The translations under genes were made by a program, and so were the position numbers. From Flavobacterium sp. TAB 87 (GTDB lineage: Bacteria; Bacteroidota; Bacteroidia; Flavobacteriales; Flavobacteriaceae): a stretch of DNA of 64,000 nt. The DNA is taken from positions 806,001 to 870,000 of the forward strand of contig NZ_LLWK01000038.1 in the NCBI RefSeq assembly GCF_001529295.1. Direction: 5' to 3'. Below are positions 34,122 to 42,350 of this stretch, one piece after another; positions within the stretch are counted from its first letter, which is position 1; every line of letters begins with the position of its first letter. The notes below the pieces were generated by a model. That model was given only the letters and a program-made list of their open reading frames with translations. It was not told the DNA's origin and made no database searches.

Positions 34122-34135
34122 TTATACTATCTTTC

Positions 34136-34214
34136 AGGAGCTAATCCGGCTGTCCACTGTATCTTTTTTGTCTTCAAAAAATAAAAAAAAGGATGTCGCT
34201 CCCATCCGGGCTAG
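34136..34214 (+). repeat. Dispersed intergenic hairpin repeat, copy C
   Basis: CAGGAGCTAATCCGGCTGTC, CACTGTATCTTTTTTGTC, AAAAAAAAGGATGTCGCTCC and ATCCGGGCTAG, same orientation as copy A and reverse of copy D. Confidence 0.75.
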
Positions 34215-34788
34215 TAGAGTAGTAATTGTTCGCAATTTTATTTCACTAAGAAGTATAGTTTTACAAACATATTTCTTTACGGATACGATGCTAAAACAAA
34301 ACCAATGCGATTTAGAAAACATTCTGTAAATGTTTAAAAATAAAGGACTTCTTTTTTTTCAAACCTTACCAACAACTATTAGTGGCTTATGTCAAAAATG
34401 GAATACAAGAATGATTAGAGCATAGTATCAGATGGCTCGTTTGCTTACTGATTTTATACAGGAAAGTTCTTATTTTTGAATTATTAGTACCCACTATCTT
34501 GAATAATGTTTGCTTTACTTTAAAAGGGTAAAAAAATTAAACCAGAGTTTCGGAATAGCTAAAAAACTAAATCATATTGATCAATATTTAATGCCACAAA
34601 AGCTCTATCAAGCGAAATACGCAATTTAACCTTCTATTTTGAACTGGAGAACTATCCAAAAAGACGTTCAAATTGTCAGTGAAGCGAAGACTTTTGCCGC
34701 AAATAATAAAAGCAGCTATTAAAAAAGCCATTTGGGAGCGTCGCATTAAAATGTTATATTTGAATTTAATACCATAGATTTTCTCCAG
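34215..34788. other. Gene-free stretch
   Basis: About 570 bases without a convincing ORF or RNA. There is a short open run coding FGIAKKLNHIDQYL around 34545-34620, but no start, length or family supports a gene; it may be decayed coding sequence. Confidence 0.5.
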
Positions 34789-35448
34789 ATGAAACCCATT
34801 TATTATACTTTTTTAGCGGCGGCACTTGTACTTGTTTCTTGTAAAAACAATGCAGAAGAAACCTCAAAAGCAGATCCGAGATTAATTACTCCGTTTACCC
34901 AACAAACTACAGACGCGCTACAAACGCAAACTTCGCAAGAGCCCGCAGCACAACAACATAATTTATTTCACGAAACTTCAGCAACTGGAACGCCTTCGAT
35001 GGCAGCAGGCATTAATCCTGCGCATGGACAACCCAATCACCGTTGCGACATTGCTGTTGGAGCACCATTAAATAGTCAAGCAAACGGAGCAACTACTGCA
35101 ACGCAAGCGCAAACTGCACAAGTGCAAACGCAGCCGCAAATGCAAACAGTAATGCAAACAGCGAAAACTGCAAAAGGAATGAATCCGCCGCATGGCGAAA
35201 AAGGACATCGTTGCGACATTTCTGTTGGAGCACCTTTAAACTCCAAGGCCACTACAACAACTACAGCAGCTACATCCTCTACAGCTTCGGGAGAAGTTAC
35301 CAATAGTTTTACCGTTCAGCCTCCTGTGCCAACATTATTATCTACTAGTTCTGCAAACACAGAAACTGCCGTTGGAATGAATCCGCCACACGGACAAGAG
35401 GGGCACCGTTGTGGTGTTTCTGTTGGAGCACCATTGCCAAAAAGCTAG
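34789..35448 (+). CDS. Lipoprotein with three NPxHG...HRC repeats
   Basis: The 219-residue product has a lipoprotein signal peptide with lipobox LVSC (C18). The body is mostly low-complexity Thr/Gln/Ala sequence that carries three copies of a 20-odd residue motif at about 74-96, 130-152 and 196-217: G-[IM]-NP-[AP]-HG-x3-HRC-[DG]-[IV]-x-VGAPL. Each copy keeps two His and one Cys (C86, C142, C208). The strong conservation inside a variable background suggests a binding unit, perhaps for metal or haem. I do not know a function. It is convergent with gldA, 15 bases apart. Confidence 0.8.
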   Translation: MKPIYYTFLAAALVLVSCKNNAEETSKADPRLITPFTQQTTDALQTQTSQEPAAQQHNLFHETSATGTPSMAAGINPAHGQPNHRCDIAVGAPLNSQANGATTATQAQTAQVQTQPQMQTVMQTAKTAKGMNPPHGEKGHRCDISVGAPLNSKATTTTTAATSSTASGEVTNSFTVQPPVPTLLSTSSANTETAVGMNPPHGQEGHRCGVSVGAPLPKS

Positions 35449-35463
35449 GTATACGAAAATTAA

Positions 35464-36360
35464 TTATTTGGTCATTTCTCTAAAAACAGCTTCTAAGTTT
35501 TTGTTTTTAGTATTTAACTGTAGTGTTTTTAATCCGTTTTCTGTTGCGAAATCAAAGATTGCAGAACGCATATCCTTATCTGATAAAAAAGTCAATTCCC
35601 AAGTCATATCATGGGTGTTTTTGTAGGCGGTAATGTTTTCGATACGTGCAATTAATTGTTCTTCTATTTTATAATCAAATTCCACTTCAATCACTTGTTC
35701 TTTATCAGCAGATATTAAGTGTTCTAGTTTTTTATCAGCAACAATTTTTCCGTTATTGATAATAATGACACGATCGCAAATGGCTTCAACTTCTTGCATA
35801 ATATGCGTAGAAAGAAAAACGGTTTTGTCTTTTCCCACGTTTTTAATCACATTTCTAATCTCAACCAGTTGGTTCGGATCTAAACCTGTTGTAGGCTCAT
35901 CTAAAATTAAAACATCAGGATTGTGCAGCAACGCATTCGCTAAACCCACGCGCTGACGATATCCTTTAGACAATTGCCCAATTTTTTTGTGACTTTCTTT
36001 ATTCAATCCCGTAAGAGTAAGTACTTCTTCAATCCGCGATTTTGCAACTTTATAAACGTCGGCGTTAAACGATAAATACTCTCGTACATATAAATCTAAG
36101 TACAACGGATTGTGTTCGGGCAAATAGCCGATGGACAATTGTACATTTTTCGGATTGATTGTAACGTCAAATTCGTTAACAGTAGCCGTACCTGAATCTG
36201 CTTCTAAATACGTAGTTAAGATTTTCATCAAAGTTGACTTTCCCGCACCATTCGGACCTAGGAAACCTACAATTTCCCCTTTTTGTATGGAAAATGAAAC
36301 AGAATCTAATGCTTTTTGTACGCCGTAACTTTTTGAAAGATTGTTTACTACTATTGACAT
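35464..36360 (-). CDS. gldA: Gliding motility ABC transporter ATP-binding protein GldA
   Basis: The 298-residue product is an ABC ATPase with Walker A GPNGAGKST (about 35-43), signature LSKGYRQRVGLA, Walker B VLILDEP and a C-terminal extension. Its sequence fits GldA, which with GldF and GldG forms a transporter-like complex needed for gliding in Flavobacterium. gldF and gldG are not adjacent, as is also known for F. johnsoniae gldA. Assignment is by recall; other ABC-2 type ATPases share the core motifs. Confidence 0.85.
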   Translation of the reverse strand: MSIVVNNLSKSYGVQKALDSVSFSIQKGEIVGFLGPNGAGKSTLMKILTTYLEADSGTATVNEFDVTINPKNVQLSIGYLPEHNPLYLDLYVREYLSFNADVYKVAKSRIEEVLTLTGLNKESHKKIGQLSKGYRQRVGLANALLHNPDVLILDEPTTGLDPNQLVEIRNVIKNVGKDKTVFLSTHIMQEVEAICDRVIIINNGKIVADKKLEHLISADKEQVIEVEFDYKIEEQLIARIENITAYKNTHDMTWELTFLSDKDMRSAIFDFATENGLKTLQLNTKNKNLEAVFREMTK

Positions 36361-36388
36361 AACGTAATTTATTTACAGGCAAAAGTAC

Positions 36389-36553
36389 TCAGAAAAAACG
36401 ATGTATTAAAGAGAATATTTTGTGCATTACCAAGATTTTGTAATGCACAAATTGTCGACCATTCAGAATATCGGTAACACGAATAGCATTTTTGTCATGG
36501 GAGAAATTAAACACAGCACCGCGTTGCCATTTGAAGTATAATTTTCTTTGGGG
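36389..36553 (-). pseudogene. In-frame open stretch after the small lipoprotein gene, possible remnant
   Basis: Directly after the stop of the lipoprotein gene, the same frame stays open for 54 codons. It reads YFKWQRGAVFNFSHDKN and then RVTDILNGRQFVHYKI, protein-like rather than random. It has no start codon suited to independent translation. It could be a fragment of a lost gene, or a C-terminal part separated by a nonsense mutation. No family recognised. Confidence 0.3.
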
Positions 36554-37072
36554 TTAGTTTCTCGATTTTTTAAAGAGATGTTGCGTTTTTGAACTTGATC
36601 CGCCTGCAAACATCATAATCATTCCGGTGTGTTCGCTGTAGTTGTTGATAACAAGTAAGTTGTCTTTAGAGATGCTTAATCGGATTCGTTCAATATGCGT
36701 AACCCAGTAAAAGGGTGGTAGAATGATTTGATTTCTTTCAAAGAAAATTTGGTAATAATGTTTTTTAAATTTCCCTTTAAGTACGATCGATTTTCGTTCT
36801 CCCTTATGATTGTCATAGTCAATTTGTAGTTCTCCATTGTTTTGAATCGCTAACTTTACTTCAGAAATTGTATCGATAGCCTCTATTTTAAGTAGCTGAA
36901 GAAGTGACGTTTGACTTTTAAATGAACCTTCTTTGATTGTCCTGTTTTCATAAGATGCTGAAAAGTTACGATCTAAAGAAGACAAGTTGTGATAGCTTAT
37001 GTTTTTTGAGGTTTTGCAGGAGGTAAGTAATAATCCTAAAATTAGGATGTACAGTAAGTGTTTAGCATTCAT
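36554..37072 (-). CDS. Small lipoprotein of unknown function
   Basis: The 172-residue product has a lipoprotein signal with lipobox LTSC (C19) followed by KTSKN. The rest is a beta-rich domain with charged turns (NNGELQIDYDNHKGERKSIV) and no recognisable motif. It is upstream of gldA on the same strand but separated by 193 bases, so a shared transcript is possible. A connection to gliding is not supported by the sequence. Confidence 0.7.
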   Translation of the reverse strand: MNAKHLLYILILGLLLTSCKTSKNISYHNLSSLDRNFSASYENRTIKEGSFKSQTSLLQLLKIEAIDTISEVKLAIQNNGELQIDYDNHKGERKSIVLKGKFKKHYYQIFFERNQIILPPFYWVTHIERIRLSISKDNLLVINNYSEHTGMIMMFAGGSSSKTQHLFKKSRN

Positions 37073-37397
37073 TATTTATCTATTTAAAAATCTTTTCAAT
37101 ATCGAATCTCAAAGGAATTATTAGTCGACTAAAATATAAGATTAAATTTTAGATTATCGTAAGAAATTTGTCACGGTAAATTTTTTAAATTTAAATGAAA
37201 GTAGGAGTGACATCCAAGGATTTTAGCGAGATATTGGTTTTTTTGTCAGAACTCAAATGGTATAGCACTTATTTTAGGTGTCAATCGGCTTAAACCAACA
37301 GTTCCTCTGAAAAAGTTTTAAAATAAAACGTATTTTTGATTTTTTAAAATTCGAAATAAGTCTTAATTATTATTTAGGACGATAATCTACAATCACA
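37073..37397. other. Divergent intergenic region with candidate dgt promoter
   Basis: 325 bases between the lipoprotein gene and dgt. TATTTTTG at 37331-37338 is an exact -7 box for dgt, without a good TTG at -33. Nothing else is recognised. Confidence 0.4.
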
Positions 37398-38744
37398 ATG
37401 AACTGGGAACAACTTTTATCTCTAAAGCGTCAAGGCGACACCAACAAACGATTACGCTCCGAACAAGATGATACGCGTTTGGGTTTTGAAGTTGATTATG
37501 ATCGAATTATTTTTTCGGCTGCTTTTAGAAGTTTGCAAGATAAAACACAAGTAATTCCGCTTTCAAAAACCGATTTTGTACACACGAGATTGACGCATAG
37601 TTTAGAGGTTTCGGTAGTAGGTCGTTCTTTGGGCCGTTTGGTTGGAAAGAAAATTATCGAAAAATATCCCTATTTAAAAGAAGTTCATGGCTATCACATG
37701 AATGATTTTGGAGCAATTGTAGCGGCAGCATCCTTAGCGCATGATATCGGGAATCCGCCTTTTGGACATTCGGGTGAAAAAGCGATTGGCGAGTATTTTT
37801 CTATTGGAAACGGACAACGATATAAAGAGCAACTTTCTGAAAAAGAATGGCAAGATTTAATTGATTTTGAAGGAAATGCGAATGGGTTTTCAGTATTAAC
37901 AGCCAGTCGTCCCGGTATTGAAGGTGGATTGCGAATTTCGTATGCCACTTTGGGAGCTTTTATGAAATATCCAAAAGAAAGTTTGCCTAAAAAACCAACC
38001 AAAAATGTTTCAGATAAAAAGTACGGTTTTTTTCAAACGGATAAAAGATTCTTCGAAAAAGTTGCGGAAGACATGGGAATGTTGGCCAATAAATCTGCTA
38101 ATGATATTGGTTTTGAAAGACATCCGTTAGCTTATTTAGTGGAAGCTGCCGATGATATTTGCTACACCATCATCGACTTTGAAGACGGTATAAATTTAGG
38201 TCTGGTTTCAGAAGACTACGCTTTAGAATATTTGATTAAATTGGTAAAAGACAGTATCGGAGTATCAAAATACAAAACCTTAACAACCAAAGAAGATCGT
38301 ATAAGTTATTTGCGCGCCTTGGCAATTGGTAGCTTAATTAATGACGCCGTACAAGTCTTTATAGAAAATGAAGAAGCAATTTTAAAGGGGAAATTTCCTT
38401 TTGCTTTAATGGATAAAAGTAAGTACAAGCCACAAATGGATGATATAATCAGATTAAGTGTGGCTAATATTTATCAGAGTCGTGAAGTAATCGAAAAGGA
38501 AATTGTAGGATATCAAATTATTCAAACGCTGTTGGATAAATTCAGCACTGCTTATAATAATAAATTCGACGATAAGGCGTCAAATTATGACAACCTTATT
38601 TTAAAAATGTTACCCGAAAAACACCAGATCGAAAAAGATAGCTTATATGAGCGATTGCTTCATATTTGCCACTATGTTTCGTTATTAACTGATGGAAATG
38701 CATTGGAGCTTTTTGAAACCATAAATGGTCGAAAAAGAGAATAA
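37398..38744 (+). CDS. dgt: dGTP triphosphohydrolase
   Basis: It hydrolyses dGTP (or other dNTPs) to deoxynucleoside and triphosphate and affects nucleotide pools. The 448-residue product has R..FQDKTQV-like AFRSLQDKTQV, the HD-domain residues H67 (RLTHSLEVS) and H115-D116 (SLAHDIGNPPFGH), and D in VEAADDICYTI. The domain order and length are those of the Dgt family. It is convergent with the DUF3078 gene with no spacing: the two stop codons are adjacent at 38744/38745. Confidence 0.92.
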   Translation: MNWEQLLSLKRQGDTNKRLRSEQDDTRLGFEVDYDRIIFSAAFRSLQDKTQVIPLSKTDFVHTRLTHSLEVSVVGRSLGRLVGKKIIEKYPYLKEVHGYHMNDFGAIVAAASLAHDIGNPPFGHSGEKAIGEYFSIGNGQRYKEQLSEKEWQDLIDFEGNANGFSVLTASRPGIEGGLRISYATLGAFMKYPKESLPKKPTKNVSDKKYGFFQTDKRFFEKVAEDMGMLANKSANDIGFERHPLAYLVEAADDICYTIIDFEDGINLGLVSEDYALEYLIKLVKDSIGVSKYKTLTTKEDRISYLRALAIGSLINDAVQVFIENEEAILKGKFPFALMDKSKYKPQMDDIIRLSVANIYQSREVIEKEIVGYQIIQTLLDKFSTAYNNKFDDKASNYDNLILKMLPEKHQIEKDSLYERLLHICHYVSLLTDGNALELFETINGRKRE

Positions 38745-39779
38745 TTATTGAAAGGCGTAGACAACACCAACTCCTAAAACTTGTCTTAATTGTGCTTTTG
38801 GTCCTTCGGTGATTTGTTTGCCTTCTACTTCTATTTTATTTTTGATATCGTCATCATAAATTAAATGAAAGCCAATATTTGCTCGCACATATTCATTTAC
38901 AACCAAGTCAAGTTTGGTCTCATAATCGACATCAATATTACCAAATTTGTTTAAGTAGTCGGTATATAAACTCAGACGGTTTTCAAAGACCATATTTTTA
39001 AAAATTTCTTTTTTCAAATAGGCAGTTCCTAAAATACCAAATTCTGCTTTTACTTTTTCTCCTGGAGAAATCAAGTTTCCATTAACATCATAGATGGCTT
39101 TCTTAACCCCAAATGATCCTTGATTGGCTAAATACTGGTCTAAAACTAAGGTAGTTTTAAGTGTAATTGGAGAGAAGTAGAATACGCGATTTCGATCTTT
39201 TGATGCATTTTCAGCTCCAGCTCCTAAAAATATATACGCTGGCGCAAAAGGGCTAGAGATTGGTGTATCCTTATTTGGGTATTTGTAACCGTTCGTAAAT
39301 TGAGTATTAAAATTAAATTTCCCAGAGTAGAACCAGTTTGAAGTTGAGTCAGATCGGAAGCCGTAGGTTGAGTTAAGCACTAGTGCATCATCTGTTTTAC
39401 GCAATTCTGTACCATCTTGTTTGTTAAGGCCATATTTCACCAAAAGTTCGTTTGCCCATTTGTGATTTCCATTAATGTAAACACGTGTAAATTCACTTTT
39501 AAAAAGTCCCGAAATAGAACTCGTTCCACCAGCACTCCAGTTGACAAAAGCAATTTCGGAAATATCAAAACCCAGTTTATTCTTTTTTGTCCAATTCGAA
39601 ACGCTGTCGTGCAATTGTGTCTGAATGATCAAACCTTGCGGACTGCTCATTTTGTTTTTAAAAGACCAAATAGAACTAGTGCTTTCTGGTAATTTAGTAC
39701 GGATGATGACTTCTTGCGACCAAATGATCGTGCAAAATAATAGAGAAAGAACTAAAAGGGAGTAACGTACTAGTTTCAT
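38745..39779 (-). CDS. DUF3078 family outer membrane protein
   Basis: The product is 344 residues when started at the ATG at 39779, which gives a proper signal peptide (MKLVRYSLLVLSLLF...SQE). A longer frame to 39833 would overlap dxs. The mature part has LGFDISEIAFVNWSAGGTSS and many beta-strands, ending in Phe-Gln, consistent with DUF3078, a Bacteroidota family predicted to form outer membrane barrels. Function is unknown. It is 40 bases downstream of dxs on the same strand and may be co-transcribed. Confidence 0.85.
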   Translation of the reverse strand: MKLVRYSLLVLSLLFCTIIWSQEVIIRTKLPESTSSIWSFKNKMSSPQGLIIQTQLHDSVSNWTKKNKLGFDISEIAFVNWSAGGTSSISGLFKSEFTRVYINGNHKWANELLVKYGLNKQDGTELRKTDDALVLNSTYGFRSDSTSNWFYSGKFNFNTQFTNGYKYPNKDTPISSPFAPAYIFLGAGAENASKDRNRVFYFSPITLKTTLVLDQYLANQGSFGVKKAIYDVNGNLISPGEKVKAEFGILGTAYLKKEIFKNMVFENRLSLYTDYLNKFGNIDVDYETKLDLVVNEYVRANIGFHLIYDDDIKNKIEVEGKQITEGPKAQLRQVLGVGVVYAFQ

Positions 39780-39819
39780 TAAAAAGGTTTTAGTTTTTGG
39801 TTGTGCAAAATAATTATTT

Positions 39820-41598
39820 TTAGTCAGCTGCAAAACGTTTTACTAAACTTTTAACGTCAATTTTACAAATTTGTTGCAATTCTGATACCGTACCATGTGT
39901 GATAAATTCATCGGGAACTCCTAAAACATCTAGGTTTCCTACAAAATTTAACTGCGCTGCAATTTCTGCAATCGACGATCCAAAGCCACCAATAACCGTA
40001 CCATCTTCTATGGTTAATATGGTTTTATATTTTAAAAATATTTCTTGTAGTAATTTTACATCTAAAGGCTTTACAAATGGAAAGTCATAATGCGAAATAT
40101 TTTTATTTTGACTCTGGTGTAGTGCTTGCGTCACATTATTACCGATAGTTCCTGTAGATAAAATGGCGGTCTGAGTTCCTTGCTGTAAGCAATACGCTTT
40201 GCCAAGTTTTATTTGTTGGTACTTTGCAAAATAATCAGTTTTCCAATTGCTAAATTGACCTCTACCTCGTGGATAGCGGATGGCAATTGGTGCGTCTAAT
40301 CCTAATTGTGCGGTGTGCAATATATTTTGTAAATCGATTTCATTTCGAGGAGCGTAAATCATGAGGTTAGGAATACATCGCAAATAAGCGATGTCAAAAA
40401 CGCCGTGATGCGTGGCGCCATCTTCGCCAACCAATCCCGCTCTGTCCAAACAAAAAATAACCGGTAAATGCTGCAAAGCAACATCGTGAATAATTTGGTC
40501 GTAAGCACGTTGCAAAAAAGTGGAGTAAATGTTGCAATACACAACCATGCCTTGCGTTGCCATGCCTGCAGCCAAAGTTACGGCGTGCTGTTCTGCTATG
40601 CCTACATCAAAAGCGCGTTCTGGAATTTCGTCCATCATAAACTTCAAAGAACTTCCTGAGGGCATTGCAGGTGTAATACCGATAATTTTTTCGTTCTTTT
40701 TAGCTAAATCTAAAATGGTCAGTCCAAAAACATCTTGATATTTAGGAGGAAGGTTTTCTTCTGATTTTAAAGTTAATTCACCAGTTGCTGCATCAAACTT
40801 TCCTGGTGCGTGGTATTTTACCTGATTTTCTTCTGCTTTTTGCAAGCCTTTCCCTTTGGTAGTAATTAAATGAAGAAATTTTGGACCTTTGATTTTCTTT
40901 AATCTTTGCAATTCTCTAATCACAGCAAAAATATCATGTCCATCAATTGGCCCCGAATAATCAAAATTCAACGATTTGATCATGTTGTTTTGCTTCGGAT
41001 TTTTACCATTTTTAACTGCTGTCAAATAATTTTTTAAAGCACCAACGCTTGGATCGATTCCGATGGCATTGTCGTTTAAAATTACTAATAAATTGGCATC
41101 TGTCACGCCTGCGTGGTTTAATCCTTCAAACGCCATTCCCGAGGCTATGGATGCGTCGCCAACAACTGCAATGTGGTGTTTTTCGACATCCTTTTTTAGG
41201 TTGGACGCTAAAGCCATTCCCAAAGCGGCAGATATCGCTGTAGACGAATGTCCAACCCCAAAAGTGTCGTAAACACTTTCGCTGCGTTTTGGAAAACCCG
41301 AAATGCCTCCAAGTTGTCGATTGGTATTAAAAATGTTCTTTCTTTCCGTTAAAATTTTATGCCCGTATGCTTGATGGCCTACATCCCAAACCAATAAATC
41401 TTCGGGAGTATTAAAAACGTAATGCAATGCAATAGTAAGTTCAATGACGCCAAGACTTGCTCCCAAATGTCCTTCCTTTACCGATACGATATCAATAATG
41501 AAATTGCGTAATTCTTGTGCTAATTGTGGAAGCTGTGCCTCATCAAGTTGACGTAAATCTGCAGGACTATTGATGTTAGAAAGTAATTGTGTTGACAT
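39820..41598 (-). CDS. dxs: 1-deoxy-D-xylulose-5-phosphate synthase
   Basis: This thiamine-diphosphate enzyme makes DXP from pyruvate and glyceraldehyde 3-phosphate, the first step of non-mevalonate isoprenoid synthesis. Started at the ATG at 41598, it is 592 residues, with HLGASLGVIELT, DVGHQAYGHK, the ThDP motif VVGDASIASGMAFEGLNHAG...LNDN, the transketolase pyrimidine-binding region (GIAEQHAVTLAAGMA) and a C-terminal transketolase domain. An alternative ATG five codons upstream (41613) contains a TACATTTG box, so I prefer 41598. Slightly shorter than the 620-residue proteobacterial enzyme. Confidence 0.94.
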   Translation of the reverse strand: MSTQLLSNINSPADLRQLDEAQLPQLAQELRNFIIDIVSVKEGHLGASLGVIELTIALHYVFNTPEDLLVWDVGHQAYGHKILTERKNIFNTNRQLGGISGFPKRSESVYDTFGVGHSSTAISAALGMALASNLKKDVEKHHIAVVGDASIASGMAFEGLNHAGVTDANLLVILNDNAIGIDPSVGALKNYLTAVKNGKNPKQNNMIKSLNFDYSGPIDGHDIFAVIRELQRLKKIKGPKFLHLITTKGKGLQKAEENQVKYHAPGKFDAATGELTLKSEENLPPKYQDVFGLTILDLAKKNEKIIGITPAMPSGSSLKFMMDEIPERAFDVGIAEQHAVTLAAGMATQGMVVYCNIYSTFLQRAYDQIIHDVALQHLPVIFCLDRAGLVGEDGATHHGVFDIAYLRCIPNLMIYAPRNEIDLQNILHTAQLGLDAPIAIRYPRGRGQFSNWKTDYFAKYQQIKLGKAYCLQQGTQTAILSTGTIGNNVTQALHQSQNKNISHYDFPFVKPLDVKLLQEIFLKYKTILTIEDGTVIGGFGSSIAEIAAQLNFVGNLDVLGVPDEFITHGTVSELQQICKIDVKSLVKRFAAD

Positions 41599-41636
41599 CT
41601 CACAAATGTACAAATTGAATTCTTATTTTTGTAGCT
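41599..41636. promoter_or_regulatory. Very short divergent dxs/tadA intergenic region with facing -7 boxes
   Basis: Minus-strand TACATTTG (41610-41603) faces dxs and plus-strand TATTTTTG (41624-41631) faces tadA, both exact TAnnTTTG boxes within 38 bases. Neither has a good TTG at -33. Each box is only 4-5 bases from a start codon, which would give leaderless or nearly leaderless transcripts. Confidence 0.4.
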
Positions 41637-42080
41637 ATGATAAATCCTTTCACCGACGAATATTTTATGAAAAAAGCTTTGCAGGAAGCTGAGATAGCTT
41701 TTGATAGAGGCGAAATTCCTGTTGGAGCTGTCATCGTCATTGCAGATAAAGTTATTGCACGAGGTCATAATGCGACCGAAATGTTAAACGATGTGACAGC
41801 CCATGCCGAAATGCAGTCCATCACTGCAGCAGCAAATTTTTTGGGAGGCAAATATTTAAAAGATTGTACCCTATATGTGACTTTAGAACCTTGCCAAATG
41901 TGTGCGGGCGCTTTGTATTGGAGTCAGATTTCTAAAATTGTTTATGGTGCCCGTGACGAACAACGAGGTTTTATCACAATGGGAACCAAATTGCATCCTA
42001 AGACAACGGTAGTTTCGGGTATTATGGCGACTGAAGCTGCCGATCTAATGAAGCGCTTTTTCGTAGAAAGAAGAAAATAA
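41637..42080 (+). CDS. tadA: tRNA-specific adenosine deaminase
   Basis: It converts adenosine 34 to inosine in tRNA-Arg. The 147-residue product has the deaminase zinc site with H56 and catalytic E58 (AHAEMQSI) and C86/C89 (PCQMC), plus IPVGAVIV and YGARDEQRG, as in TadA. The N-terminal NPFTDEYFMKKALQEA supports the start at 41637; a start at the internal ATG 41667 is possible if the promoter box at 41624 makes the first ATG leaderless. Confidence 0.92.
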   Translation: MINPFTDEYFMKKALQEAEIAFDRGEIPVGAVIVIADKVIARGHNATEMLNDVTAHAEMQSITAAANFLGGKYLKDCTLYVTLEPCQMCAGALYWSQISKIVYGARDEQRGFITMGTKLHPKTTVVSGIMATEAADLMKRFFVERRK

Positions 42081-42350
42081 GTGAAATCCATTTGTCTGAT
42101 TAATCAATTTGTTATTCTTACACGATAACCGTTGTATCAAAATTATTACTACTTAAAATCGATCGTTTACACTTTTTGTAGTGCTATCGATCTACTTTAT
42201 TTGCCATCTCATTTTATAGGATTACTGATCTAAGCGAATTTTCTTCTTAAAAATAACAAAAATTACCTAGTTTTACATTTCTTTAATTTGAACAGCATTA
42301 AATAGAAGTGTATGCTGTTCTGTTATTTTTAATAATTAATCCTACTTAAA

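Noticed and set aside
34545..34620. Possible gene fragment in the gap before the repeat lipoprotein
   Set aside because: Short open run without start codon, family match or neighbouring fragments; kept only as part of the gene-free stretch.
39780..39833. Longer start of the DUF3078 protein
   Set aside because: It would overlap dxs and place residues before a good signal peptide; the ATG at 39779 is better.
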